A DNA stretch of 64,000 nt, taken from Zizania palustris (Eukaryota; Streptophyta; Magnoliopsida; Poales; Poaceae). The notes below the pieces were generated by a model, which worked only from the letters and a program-made list of their open reading frames with translations, searched no databases and was not told the origin of the DNA. Position numbers and translations under genes: made by a program. Where the stretch lies: contig JAAALK010000287.1 in NCBI GenBank assembly GCA_019279435.1, forward strand, positions 27,342,162-27,406,161, given 5' to 3'. Each line of letters opens with the position of its first letter. Position 1 is the first letter of the stretch. Shown piece after piece: positions 23,829 through 34,936 of this stretch.

Positions 23829-26800
23829 TTATAGGGCCATGCGTCCAGCAAGCCGACTTTCTGATATTCTTCGATCAATTGCTGCATCAACGGAGTGCAT
23901 CTGTTCACACACATTGGGAGGACAAGAGATATGGTGTTAGAAGTGACCTACATAACTTGAAAAAAAAAACGAGCAGTTAAACTCTCTCTTTGAACAAAAG
24001 TACCAGGCTCTTACGGGCCAAAATGAAAGCTGACCTGTAACCAAACTCTTGGCACATTCTTGACCAAAAATAAGTTACAATAAATGTTACGGTATTGGCA
24101 GAAGCTCAGCCACCTAGTTCTTGTTACAAACCCATATTTGCATGTGGTGAATCGTAATCAATAAAGTAATGATGCTTCAATTGAAATTAATACATACATA
24201 TTTGTGAACTGTCCAGGGCTTGGCGATAACCCGCAAGTCAATTAGCACCATGAGATTTGTCAGGTTGTAAAAAACTTACTAGCAGGAAGAACAATGTAAA
24301 TACCTACTTGGATCTCCTGACGTGTGCGACATCAGCAGGATATATATGATCAAACAAATAATCACCACAGATTCATGAAAACGTAAAAGTTATAATACCA
24401 AGGTAAATACATCACCAATTGTAATTAAAAAAGACTCTTGAGGCACAAAAGAAAGGGCACGTGGAAACCCAAGTTTAGAAAAGAATACATGTCATAGCAT
24501 TCCTAAGTGACTAAAATCTTTTACTTTACTCTTACCCTAGAATGAAACACTTACACAACATTGCAGTTCATAGCTTCCATGTGTAATATCAATTTAATGT
24601 TTTCACATATCATTAATATTAGAGGCATAACATTATAAAAATAAGAACTTACCTGGCTAGTTTCATCATGCACCTGATAATTGGGCAGCGACAACCTTCT
24701 TTCCTCCTACACGAGTCAACAAACGTTTGAGTTTTGACATAACCATCAAACTCATTTCTAAGTAATGTACCAGAACCAGATACCCCAAGTGATCTAACAA
24801 GAACAAGAACTAAAGAGAAGATGGACGATAGTACCATTGACATTGCTTCATCATCCCACACCAGATATACTTCATTTGCACCAGGTTGGGTAGCTGATGT
24901 TTTATTATTAGAAGTGGGTGGGGGTACAGCTACTGGACCTCCTGTACCTGGAACAGGTGCATGCACAAGTGAATTCATGAAGGGCATACCTACAGAACAA
25001 ACATAAATGACATCATCCATAAATGCCACATCACCCACTGTTGAAGTTTTATGCAAAAAAAAATCCTCTTAATAGGTGTCAAGAGCCTCGGTCCCTAGGA
25101 CGGGAGGCCTTTGGCTGCGGAGCTTGTACCCGGCACGGGGGAGCCCCTCACCGCGCTATTGTGAAGAACGGATTGAGACTTTAGAGAATGGGGAAGACTC
25201 TAGACAGAATTGAGGGAGACTGCAGAATAATACTTCTCATTGCTTGTCTTTGCCTTAAGGGTTTACATCTTTATTTATATTGCTAATAGATCTAATCATG
25301 GAAATACTAATCAAGGAATCCAATCATCTAATCATGGAAATACCAATCAAGGAATCAAATCATCTAATCATGGAAATAACTAATCAAGGAATCCCAATAT
25401 CTTCCTATATACTATTTAGGAATGCCCATTAATAAGAACAGACTTCTTAGGGGTGATTGGAGCAAATGTGAAAACAAGATTGAAAAAAAGTTAGGGTGTT
25501 GGAAAGGTAATTTGTTGGATATTGGAGGTAGATTGACTTTGCTGAATGCCTGCCTCAGCAGTGTGCCTTTGTACATGATGTCATTCTATCTGTTACCAAA
25601 AAATGTTAGGAAGAGAATGGATTATTATAGAGCAAGATTACTCTGGCAGGAAGATATTGGGATCAAGAAGTACCACCTTGTCAAATGGCCTGTAATTTGC
25701 ATGCCTAAAGACTGTGGGGGGTTAGGAGTACTGGATTTACAAATTATGAATGTGGCCCTGTTGGCCAAATGGCTTTGGAAATTGGAAAATGAAGATGGGA
25801 TTTGGCAGAATATGCTGTGGGCAAAATATCTGATAAACAAAAATTTAACTCAAGTTACACAAAAAAGTGTAGACTCACAATTTTGGAAGTCATTGATGCA
25901 AATCAAATCAGTGTATAGACAATTTTGCTTTAAAAAAATTGGTAATGGCAGAAGAACTCTTTTTTGGGAGGATCAGTGGTTGTGTAAACAAACCTTAGCT
26001 GAAAAATTCCCTCGGTTATATAATATCACTTTCTCAAAACACATGACAGTGGCTAAAGTGCTGGCAGGACATTTTAAAGATGTGAAATTTCGAAGAAGTC
26101 TCGTGGGAGATAACCTGATGTGTTGGGACAATGTGAGACAATTGTGTCGGAGTGTGGTCCTAACTGATGCAAATGACTCAGTCTTTTGGACACTTTCAAC
26201 CAAGGGGGTGTTTAGTGTGAAATCACTGTATAACGCTTTAAAACACCAATTGGGCTATAGAACTTCTGTGGACGTCTGGAGGCTGAAAATCCCATTGAAG
26301 GTTAAAACATTTCTGTGGCTGGCTTTGAGAGATAGCATTTTAACTCGATGCAATTTGCTGAAAAGAGGTTGGAAAGGGGGTACAAATAAATGTCTGTTCT
26401 GTGGGCTCCCTGAAACGACACAGCATCTATTCTTTAAGTGCAATGTGGCGAAATTTGTTTGGAACATGATGAAAATTTGCTTCGATATTGGCCCATTTAC
26501 AGACATGACACATATGTGGGATCTTTGGTTTATAAAATTGAAAAAAACTGCCAAGAGAACGGTTGGAGTTGGACTTGCAGCTATTCTTTGGGTGATCTGG
26601 AAACTCAGAAATGATGCATGCTTCCGTAAAAAAATCATACGTGATCCAATTGAATGTGTTAGTTTGATTTGTTACTGGATCTCAACCTGGTCTATCCTAC
26701 AGAAAATGCCGGCCGACCGAGAAAGACTGGAGCTGGGAACGCGCCTCCTAGAGCGGGTGGTAAATGAAATCTACAATGGGGATCATGGATGGTGTTTTGC

Positions 26801-29164
26801 TGGGAACCGTGTGAGCAACTGAAGATCTCTAGGGAGTTGGGGGAAAGAGTTCGTCCTTATGCTTTGCGGTCTCTTTTTTCCTCCTTTCGGGATCTCTGTT
26901 TGCTGTTTTATCAGAAACTCTGTGGGTTTTAAACGTTTGCACGTTGTGTCAAAGACATATCTGTAATAAGGTGTGGTGTTTTGGGTACTCTCAGTGTGGA
27001 GCGCCTGGTTTGTGTTGTCTACTTAGGGGTTGTTTTGTTTGTTTGTTCTGAACTCGTTTCATTTCTATAATAGAAATGGGGAAGGGTGAGCCCTTTCTGT
27101 TTCAAAAAAAACTAATAGGGAATCCAATCTTTAACTACCAAATATAATCCTTAACTAACTTGGAAACTAAATCCTAATCCATTAAGGGCCAGCTGGTGCT
27201 TGTGCAGGCTAGGGCTGCGGCTGGCCCAAGCCAACCGTGGCAGCCCATGACAATAGGTTCATAATCTGACTTAATTTGTCTAAATCCTCTTAAATTTCCT
27301 CTTCATAAATTACCACCACGAATAAAAATCTAGCAAATATTAATTAGCTGGAGTAGGAAGGGTCATAAACTGTAAGGAAAATAATCTTACCTTGGTTACT
27401 GGCTGCATATCCAACTCCTGCAGGAGCAACTGATGGAGAGCTTGCTGGGACACTTCCAGGTGCAACAGATGGTACGTACAGGGAGCTTACTGCCCCATTT
27501 CCAGCAGAAGTATTGACCGGAAACAAAGGTTGTGAAGCCTGAGGGGTAACAGGTGAAGGTACTCCAACAGGGGCCATGGGGAATGAAGTCTGGAGTAAAT
27601 TTGCAGGTGCTGATGTCATAGGAGTAGGCATATTTTGAATGGGAAATAGCGGCTGTTGTGGTGCAAGCCCAGCAGCCATTTGAGGAATTGAAACTGCAGG
27701 TTGTTGTGTAAACCAAGCTTGTGGAGGTGGAGCAGGCCACATTAGAGGTCGGGCCATCAATGGATTCAGTGCAGGATTATAGCTGCCAATGAGTGTGATT
27801 TTTGTAATTAAAGAAAGAATGTTCCAAAACTAATAAACACAATATGATCGTGCAGTCAATGGATGATACATAAATATTTCAAGTATACTAAAGAAACAGA
27901 GAGAACATACATAGGTGGAGCTACACCATAAGCCGGTCGTGGAGGATATACCATGCCTGTCGAATTAGGCATAACAACAGGCCTTATTGATGGCACTTCC
28001 ACTTTGGCTACCTTCGCTGAAGGGTCTTCCTCTGCATTTGGAACAAATGCCAAATAAGTTTTAAAAAACAAGATCTTATAGGTAAACATATGCCAAGTTA
28101 AACTCATTGGAAAATTAGATTCCTGCACATGAATAATTTCATCTGTGTATCCGAAATGTTTCTCTTGCTATAAGCCTTGTAGTGTTGTTTGGACAACAAG
28201 ACTACAATTTCTACAGTCATCGGTCACCAATGTGTGTCAACCCAACAAGTGGCATCAAAACAAATAGCTGCATGGCCGCTGCTCTTCTCAGTCACCATAG
28301 CCCGACGAACTAATCTAGTAGCCTACTGTCTATAAATGTAAAGAACAAAACTACCCGGTGTGTTGCATTGAGGAATTTGGTAGAGCAGTACCTTCCCCAT
28401 AGTGAGCAGCCAACACATCTGGAGGAATCCCTTGCATCCCGAAGATCTCAATTTCTGTCGATTCCCTCTCGGGCTTTGCATTGGGAACCCTGTAGTCAAA
28501 ATAGTTTCATACATCCATATAAGTAACATATATAGCTGAGACGTTGAAAACTGCAAACACTGCAGTTATTGTATCCTTTAGTCCTCACTTAAATGTTGCC
28601 CAGCTGAGGGGAATATCTGGAGAGAGCTAACGGAGTAACGGCTAAAAGAAAGTATAATAAATGCTAGCCTATTATCACCACAAAAATACCTCAATCATCT
28701 TAAAAGTAAAAAAGGAACTGCAAAAATTTAAACAAATAACTTATGAGCAGAATGATCCAGACCTAATTCTCATCTTCTAAATGTGGGGGGATCAGAAACA
28801 CCCGTGTAATCGATCTGCTGCGGCACTAAAATAAATCGACCGAATCAAGCGTGAAAAGCGTCGTAATTGGAATAGATTAGCAGAACGCAAACCAAAATCT
28901 AGCCACTGACTCCAGCTACGGGATCGAGCCGGATGCAGATCGAGGAGGGGGGAGGGAGGGGGGGCACACGTACTTGGTAACGGACTCCTTGTGGACCTGG
29001 AGGACGTGGATGGCCATGCCGCCGGCGGTGGAGAGCTTCTTGTGGCAGACGTGGCACTTGAAGTGCTTGGCCTTCTGGTGCTGCACGAGGATCTTCTCGT
29101 CGTCGAACTCGCGGTCGCAGTAGTAGCAGAACACCTTCTCGACGCGCTTCTTCTTCTTCCCCAT
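23829..29164 (-). CDS. SUF4: SUF4-like (ZNF207/BuGZ-type) C2H2 zinc finger protein
   Basis: Seven exons in transcript order: 29164-28974, 28489-28392, 28031-27911, 27782-27391, 24989-24835, 24706-24653, 23900-23829, encoding 360 residues. Two fingers sit at the N-terminus (CYYCDREFDDEKILVQHQKAKH, CHVCHKKLSTAGGMAIHVLQVH), followed by the conserved GMQGIPPDVLAAHYGE. Next come a Pro/Met/Gln-rich low-complexity region, the conserved EVYLVWDDEAMSM-EERRLSLPNYQVHDETSQ block and the tail MHSVDAAIDRRISESRLAGRMAL. Arabidopsis SUPPRESSOR OF FRIGIDA4 has this architecture and works with FRIGIDA at FLC; animal ZNF207/BuGZ binds microtubules and Bub3. The grass role is therefore open. The last two exons (54 and 72 nt) were found from the family tail. 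Intron 4 (24990-27390) has been enlarged by a solo LTR and a LINE. Divergent from the WAK gene, with 443 bp between start codons. Confidence 0.92.
25396..27109 (+). mobile_element. 5'-truncated LINE inserted in the solo LTR
   Basis: Starts within the reverse transcriptase (frame LPIYYLGMPI at about 25397) and ends in a short poly-A after 'ctttctgtttc' at 27102-27109. The flanks AACTAATCAAGGAATCC and AACTAATAGGGAATCC are similar and may be a diverged target duplication. The open frame 25422-26822 is uninterrupted, so the insertion is fairly young. Confidence 0.8.
25422..26822 (+). CDS. LINE reverse transcriptase C-terminal part with zf-RVT
   Basis: 466 residues without stops: RT thumb and connector (KLGCWKGNLLDIGGRLTLLNACLSS, VPLYMMSFYLLPK), the conserved middle region (WPVICMPKDCGGLGVLDLQ), and the terminal zinc knuckle CLFCGLPETTQHLFFKC (zf-RVT). 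Polymerase catalytic motifs lie 5' of the truncation, so the copy cannot move by itself. Sits sense to itself and antisense inside SUF4 intron 4. Confidence 0.88.
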   Translation: MPINKNRLLRGDWSKCENKIEKKLGCWKGNLLDIGGRLTLLNACLSSVPLYMMSFYLLPKNVRKRMDYYRARLLWQEDIGIKKYHLVKWPVICMPKDCGGLGVLDLQIMNVALLAKWLWKLENEDGIWQNMLWAKYLINKNLTQVTQKSVDSQFWKSLMQIKSVYRQFCFKKIGNGRRTLFWEDQWLCKQTLAEKFPRLYNITFSKHMTVAKVLAGHFKDVKFRRSLVGDNLMCWDNVRQLCRSVVLTDANDSVFWTLSTKGVFSVKSLYNALKHQLGYRTSVDVWRLKIPLKVKTFLWLALRDSILTRCNLLKRGWKGGTNKCLFCGLPETTQHLFFKCNVAKFVWNMMKICFDIGPFTDMTHMWDLWFIKLKKTAKRTVGVGLAAILWVIWKLRNDACFRKKIIRDPIECVSLICYWISTWSILQKMPADRERLELGTRLLERVVNEIYNGDHGWCFAGNRVSN

Positions 29165-29607
29165 CCCTCCGAGCCCTCTTTGACTTCGTCCCCTCCCGCA
29201 CGCGGCGCCTGACTAGGGTTAGGGTTTCGGCGACGCCACCGGCGGCGCGGAGGGGGAGGACGAGACGAAGGCGATCGGGAGGGTGGCGATGTGGGATACA
29301 AGCCCTTTTTCTAACCAGCCCCCCGAATTTGTGTATTTTTCCCCTTTCCCCTACGCCGTCCGGGCTGCAGCTTATTGGGCCTCCACTTGGTCAACAGCGA
29401 CTTGCGTGTTTCGTTTGGTCAATCATGCACGTTGGTCAATCTAGATCGGCGTACTAGTGCAGGCCCAGCGTTGAAACGGTCAAGGGTATGGCAGCGATGA
29501 CCACATGCAGGCACGCGCGTGTTTCCTTCCTTAAGCAAGCAAGCACGTCGAGTCATCGCCAGAGCGGGCAAGTTGTGATATCTTGCTCGCACCTCGCACT
29601 CGCAGCG
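29165..29607. promoter_or_regulatory. Shared divergent promoter of SUF4-like and WAK genes
   Basis: The 443 bp between the two start codons must contain both 5' UTRs and core promoters. The SUF4 side (29165-29300) is GC-rich. No TATA box is obvious on either side. Confidence 0.55.
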
Positions 29608-32034
29608 ATGGTGGTTCCGGCGGCAACTATGGCAGCAGCGGCGGTGCTGCTGCTGCAGCTCTGGTCGGCGGAAGCGCAGGTGTGGGACACGGGGCTGCCG
29701 CCGGGCTGCCCCGCCGAGCCCGACAAATGCGGCAACGTGAGCGTGCCGTTCCCTTTTGGCATCCGCGCCGGGTGCTCTCTCCGGGGGTTTCACCTCATCT
29801 GCGACACCACGCGCAATCCCCCGCGCCTCATGATCGGCAACGGAACCCTTCAGGTCGTCGAGATCTCGCTCAACGACTCCACGGTGCGCGCCATGGACAT
29901 CGCTGGCGCCGTGAACATCACACATGGGCCAATCGACGGCAACGGCACATGGGTCGGGGTCGGGTACGGCGACGACAGCCCATACGTCGTCTCCGAGACT
30001 CGCAACAGGCTCCTCGTCACGGGGTGCAACATTCAGTTCACCCTCGTCGGGAAAGCCAGCAACGTCATCATCGGCTGCTCCTCCTTCTGCTCCATCGACG
30101 ACCACTGGGCGGGTTCCGTGATGAGCGTCCCCGGCGACAAGTGCTCCGGCGTCGGTTGCTGCCAGACGCCCATCCCCATCGGCCGCCCCAACTACAACGT
30201 GCAGTTATCCGAGCAGGTGGAACCGAGCCGCGAGAACTCCGGCCGGGTGCCCAACGCGGTGCGTATCGCCGAGATGGGCTGGTTCGAGCAACACGCCGCC
30301 GAGCTGCTCAACAGCTCGTTGACGAACACCTCGCTCCAGATGCCGGTTCCAGTGGTGCTGGACTGGGCGGTGGCGTCCTACCCGGTCACAATACCGGGAG
30401 AGCCTCTGTACGACAACTCGTCCTGCCCCACCAACACGACCAAGAGCGCATGCAAAAGCCTCAACAGCTACTGCCAAAACGCCACCGGCAACTACCGCAG
30501 CGGCTACGTCTGCCGGTGCCACAAGGGGTACGAAGGAAACCCCTACCTCGCCGGCGGATGCCAGGATATCGACGAGTGCAAGCTCAGCGGGACGCCGTGC
30601 TTCGGCGAGTGCATCAACGTCCCGGGAACTTACGTCTGCCGGTGCCCGCGGGGTACTAGTGGCGACGCCACCATTCCAAACGGCTGCCGCAAATCTTATA
30701 TAGGTAAGTAACTACAACGATTCATCTACTAGCCATTAACGAATCTTCTATTGCTCTGGTTCAATTTCAGTAACACCGATGGTCAAAACTGATTTTTTTT
30801 TTGTTCTACCGTGCTCCCAGGTTTAAGTGTCGGCATTGGAGTTGGCAGTGGCGCCGGGCTGCTTGTGGTGGCACTGGCTGCTTTCTTTCTGACACGCAAG
30901 ATCAAGCGTCAGCGAGCAAGGATGCTGAGACACAAGTTCTTCAAGCAGAACCGTGGCCATTTGCTGGAGCAATTGGTATCTCAGAAGGCCGACATCGCCG
31001 AGAGGATGATCATCCCGGTGGCAGAACTGGAGAAGGCCACAAACAATTTCGACCAGTCGCGTGAGATCGGCGGAGGAGGCCACGGCACCGTGTACAAAGG
31101 GATCCTGTCTGACCTTCATGTGGTCGCCATCAAGAAATCCAAGGTGGCAATCCAGAGAGAGATCGACGAGTTCATAAACGAGGTAGCGATCCTCTCGCAG
31201 ATCAACCATCGCAACGTGGTGAAGCTTTTCGGATGCTGCCTCGAGACGGAAGTGCCGCTGTTGGTGTACGAGTTCATATCGAATGGTACCCTGTACCACC
31301 ATCTTCACGTGGAAGAACCAAGGTCACTGCCATGGGAAGACAGGCTCAGAATTGCAGCTGAAACCTCGAGAGCCCTCGCCTACCTTCACTCAGCCGTGTC
31401 ATTCCCTATAATCCACAGAGATATCAAGACCCATAATATCCTGCTCGATGGCTCACTAACAACAAAAGTTTCAGACTTTGGAGCTTCGAGATGCATTCCG
31501 GCTGAACAGACAGGGGTGACGACGGCAATCCAAGGAACACTGGGATACCTGGACCCGATGTACTACTACACGGGGCGTCTCACCGAGAAGAGCGACGTGT
31601 TCAGCTTCGGCGTCGTTCTGATAGAGCTGCTCACCAGGAAGAAACCGTACTCGTATAGGTCACCCCAGGACGATGGCCTCGTCTCGCATTTCACTGCCCT
31701 GCTTGCGCAGGGCGACTTGGTTGACCTTCTCGATCCCCAGGTCATGGAGGAGGGCGGTGACGAACAGGTGAGAGAGGTAGCCGTGTTAGCCGTGGCATGC
31801 GTCAAGCTGAAAGCAGAGGAGCGACCAACCATGAGGCAGGTGGAGATGACGCTCGAAAGCATTCGCTCGTCGCCGGCGAAGCCGCACGAGGTGGGCACGA
31901 AGAAATCCAAGGAGAATCATGTGACGTGGAGCATCCCGGCAAGCGAGGGTACTACAAGCAGCATCGATGAGCAGTCAACTAGGCAGTACAGCCTTGAAGA
32001 AGAGTACTTGCTGTCGTCCAGGTATCCCCGGTAG
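29608..32034 (+). CDS. Wall-associated receptor kinase (WAK)
   Basis: Two exons, 29608-30703 and 30821-32034, give 769 residues. The chosen start MVVPAATMAAAAVLLLQLWSAEAQ is a signal peptide; an in-frame ATG at 29488 would bury it 40 residues in. Domains in order: GUB_WAK_bind (CGNVSVPFPFGI), WAK-type Cys-rich region (VGCCQTPIP), an EGF-like repeat (CRCHKGYEGNPYLAGGC), calcium-binding EGF (DIDECKLSGTPCFGECIN), transmembrane segment (residues about 367-387, GSGAGLLVVALAAFFL), and kinase with IGGGGHGTVYKG, VAIKK, HRDIKTHNILL and DFGASR. All catalytic residues are present, so the kinase should be active. The short C-terminal tail is Ser/Thr-rich. WAKs bind pectin fragments and signal in growth and defence. 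The exon structure, ectodomain exon then kinase exon, is usual for rice WAKs. Confidence 0.95.
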
Positions 32035-32227
32035 CTTGTTCTTGTGTGAGCTTGCATTGGAATCTTGGATCGGAACAAGGCTTCTCTCACACTGTGTGCA
32101 GCATGGTGTCAATGGCTGAAATGACAGATGAAATTTCCACCCTTTTTTAATGTATTTGCAAGTTTAATAATCCTTGGAGAGTTTTACACGTATCAACTGA
32201 GAAATGTACACCACGCAATGAGACACG

Positions 32228-33566
32228 TCACATGAGCGGGTAGGACGGCCGGATGGCGATGCCGCAGAGGCCCTCCGGCTTGCCGGCGACGTCCTTCTTC
32301 ATCCTGATGTAGCCGTCGTCACCCCAACCCTTCCCCCACGAGTTCTTGACGATCCAGTATCTGTCGCCGCCGGCCGCTGCTGGCTCCTGCCCGTACCCGA
32401 CGACGGTGACGCCGTGGTTCAGCTGCGTCCCGCACGGCCCGTTGTACACGCCCTTCTTGTAGTGCTGGAAGTTGTCGCCGCCGGCCTCGATGGACACGGC
32501 CACCGGCTGCCCGGCCACCGCGTTCGCCAGCGACGCCTCGCTCCGGGTGGCCACGCGGCGGAACCCGGCGATGGTGGCCGCGTGGTGGGCGAGATTGGCG
32601 CTGTCGCAGGGGGTGTCCGCCTTACCCGTGTAGGGGTAGTCGTCGCGCGTGGCGATGCCGCCGTTGGAGGTAATCCACTGCAGCGCCCGGTAGCTGACGC
32701 CGCCGTCGCAGCCGCTGTCCAGCGTGTCGCAGTCGACCAGCTCCTGCTCCGACAGCGACACCAGCTTCCCCTTCCTGATTTTCTGTATCCCCTCAACCAC
32801 CGCCACCGTCGAGAAGGCCCAGCACGACCCTGCATGTGTCTAGCTAATTAATCATCTCACTAATCACAAATTAAACACATAATGATACGCTGCTAGTATC
32901 ATTTTAATTATATATTACAGTATAAATGCAATTAATTAACTAAACTAATTAAACATAATAGAATTAAGAAGGTAGGAGGCATGAGCACATGTGGTTACTG
33001 GTGAGCCATGTGTTTACAATAATTGAGATGGTGTGGTTGTACGTACCGCATCGCCCTTGGTCTTTCACCTCCGTGACGGCGCCGCTGGCGCGCCAGTCCA
33101 CGCTCGCCGGCGCGCCGGCGGACAGGTTCACGTACGCCCGCGGCTCCTCCACCGGCCCGGCGAGGGTGGTGATAATCGTCGTCGCGTCGTCGTCGGCGTC
33201 TGGCCGCACCGGCGGCGGCGCCGTGTACATGGCCATGAACTCCTCGTTGGTGAGGTCGGTGTAGGCCGTCTCGCCGAGCTCGTAAGTGAGGCCGCCCGCC
33301 GCCGCCGCCGTGTTCGTGGCCTCTATGTACCGCACGTTTCGGGCGTACACCTGGAACCGGCGGCGCTCCTCCTCGGCGGCGGCGTACGACCGGTTGTACT
33401 CAGCCTTCCACCGCCGGAACCTCTCCACCATCATCGCGCCGTCGGTGTCGGCCACGTCGCCTGCAGCGATACGGCGGGGCGTCGCCGACGAGCAACGTCC
33501 GTGGAGGAAGATGGCCAGCAGGAGGAGACATGGTAGAGATCGTTTGGAGGAGAAGGAAGCCGCCAT
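32228..33566 (-). CDS. Papain-like cysteine protease 1 (C1A)
   Basis: Exons 33566-33047 and 32829-32228 encode 373 residues. Signal peptide (LPCLLLLAIFLHGRCSS), I29 inhibitory prodomain with an ERFNIN-like helix (FRRWKAEYNRSY, RRFQVYARNVRYIE), then mature enzyme from VDWRASGAVTEVKDQG. Active site: oxyanion Gln in DQGRC, Cys in GSCWAF formed exactly across the intron, His in LNHGVTVVGYG, Asn in WIVKNSWGKGWG. Ends at the catalytic domain (SYPLM) with no granulin domain and no KDEL. Probably a vacuolar or secreted protease. It is divergent in sequence from the two proteases at 54-63 kb. Tail-to-tail with the WAK gene. Confidence 0.94.
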
Positions 33567-33737
33567 GATTGATGCTTGTAGCGACCGGCAAGCAGCGAGC
33601 TAGCTAGTCAAGGATGTGATCATCGATTGCAAGACAATCTAATAAGAGTGGACAAAATTTTTTGGTTGGATGCTTATGATTGCAGATAAATAATGGAGGG
33701 AATGAACAGGTCAGGTCACACACCACCCATTATATTG

Positions 33738-34045
33738 TTGATTTTTTAAAATAGTATTTTTTTTTAAAAAAAATAAATTTATATATCATTTGAAAAATTT
33801 ATAAAAGTAGCATTCAGTCGACTAAATGCCACGTCAGCTCCATTCGACACTTCAAGTGCCAACTGGAGCTGATGTAACAGAATCTGTAGGGAAAGCATCC
33901 AGTCGGTACTTGAAGTGCCGATTGGAGACCGCATGCTACTTCTGCAATTTTTTGAAACAGACATACAAATTTAATTTTTTGCTACTTCTGCAATTTTTTG
34001 AAACAGGCATACAAATTTGATTTTTTTGCTACTTAGTTTTGTAAT
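33738..34045. repeat. MITE-like repeat, copy A
   Basis: A/T-rich ends around a GC-richer core with inverted 'cacttcaagtgcc' / 'acttgaagtgccga' motifs, shared with 37998-38230. Boundaries are uncertain. Confidence 0.5.
33934..34035. repeat. Tandem repeat, period about 46 bp
   Basis: 'tgctacttctgcaatttttt' begins at 33934 and again at 33980, with a partial third unit at 34027. It lies within the MITE-like repeat. Confidence 0.8.
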
Positions 34046-34710
34046 ATTATAATTTAATACGACATTTTATAAAATAATAAATCTGGGATTTTGACACTGT
34101 CCATGCGAAATTTAGTGTTTACAATCTGCCTGTCAAAGAGCTCAATTGGCCTGTGGGAAAAATGGGCATCACAAATAAAACTTTAGCCTACAAGATTAAT
34201 ATCTTTTTCATCGTAGGAAATCGAAACAAACACTGTACAATGCATCTTTAGGTTTCAAGAAAAGTTGTGAGGTCACAAATGATATGGTCTATTGGCCTGA
34301 TCCAACATGGTATTATAGATTGGGCCAATATATTGACTGACGCCTTACCAGCAGAGTCAATGTTGAACGGCCGACTAGCGCCGACGTGACGCCGACCAAC
34401 CAAGTGTTGATTAGAGGCTACGTGGCAGCAGCCGGCACTTTGATCGGCCAACCGCTACCAACTTTTGAAATTTTCTAAAAGTGCTAAATAAATTTGAATT
34501 TTTATTTTTTAAAATATTATTTAAAAAAAAATCTCGTCCCACGCGGAAGAGGACGGAGAGAATGCGAATTGCAATGCAATACTGCATGCATGTTCCCTTT
34601 GCCTATTTGTAGAGAGCATGCAAGCAGGAGTCGTCTGAGCGGGCGCCGTTCCCGCCACTTCTCCAGGATCTCCAACCCCCACAGCTTCAACACACCGAGA
34701 CCTATCTGTC

Positions 34711-34718
34711 TATATAAG
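34711..34718 (+). promoter_or_regulatory. TATA box of pyrophosphatase gene
   Basis: TATATAAG, about 220 bp upstream of the ATG at 34937. A 5' UTR intron ending at the acceptor 'gcggtag' (34922-34928) probably lies between. Confidence 0.6.
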
Positions 34719-34936
34719 CACCGCAATAGCAGATGGCCTTCTTCCTCGGTGCTCTTGTTTTCTTTCCATGGTCATCACATCCTGATCGATCAAGTCCTGA
34801 TCAACATCTGGTAAGTTTCTATCTCTACCATGGTACTATTTTGATTGTTTTTGGGCACCCGACCTTAGCTTGCTTTCTTGTCCATTATTATCAGATATTT
34901 TATGGTGCATTGCTTCTTGTTGCGGTAGAAGATCGA

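Larger units (their letters stand above)
25077..27252. mobile_element. Solo LTR interrupted by a LINE
   Basis: Outer ends are TGTCAAGAGC and GCCCATGACA (TG...CA, inverted TGTCA/TGACA), flanked by a perfect 5-bp duplication ATAGG (25072-25076 and 27253-27257). No internal gag-pol or primer site remains, so it is a solo LTR. Sequence 25077-25395 and 27110-27252 belongs to the LTR; the middle is a LINE inserted later. The end TGTCATGGGCTGCC, read on the minus strand, resembles the ends of the palindromic element at 12125-12784, suggesting related families. Confidence 0.8.
33567..34710. other. Intergenic with MITE-like and tandem repeats
   Basis: 33738-34045 carries a repeat related to the element at 37998-38230 (shared 'cagtcggtacttgaagtgcc' type sequence). 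34430-34530 shows another fragment of the same A/T-rich terminal sequence. Promoter of protease 1 lies at the left. Confidence 0.5.

Noticed and set aside
29583..30659. 358-residue Arg-rich ORF overlapping the WAK ectodomain
   Set aside because: Same strand, other frame of the WAK exon; Arg/Gln/Pro-rich, no family signal.
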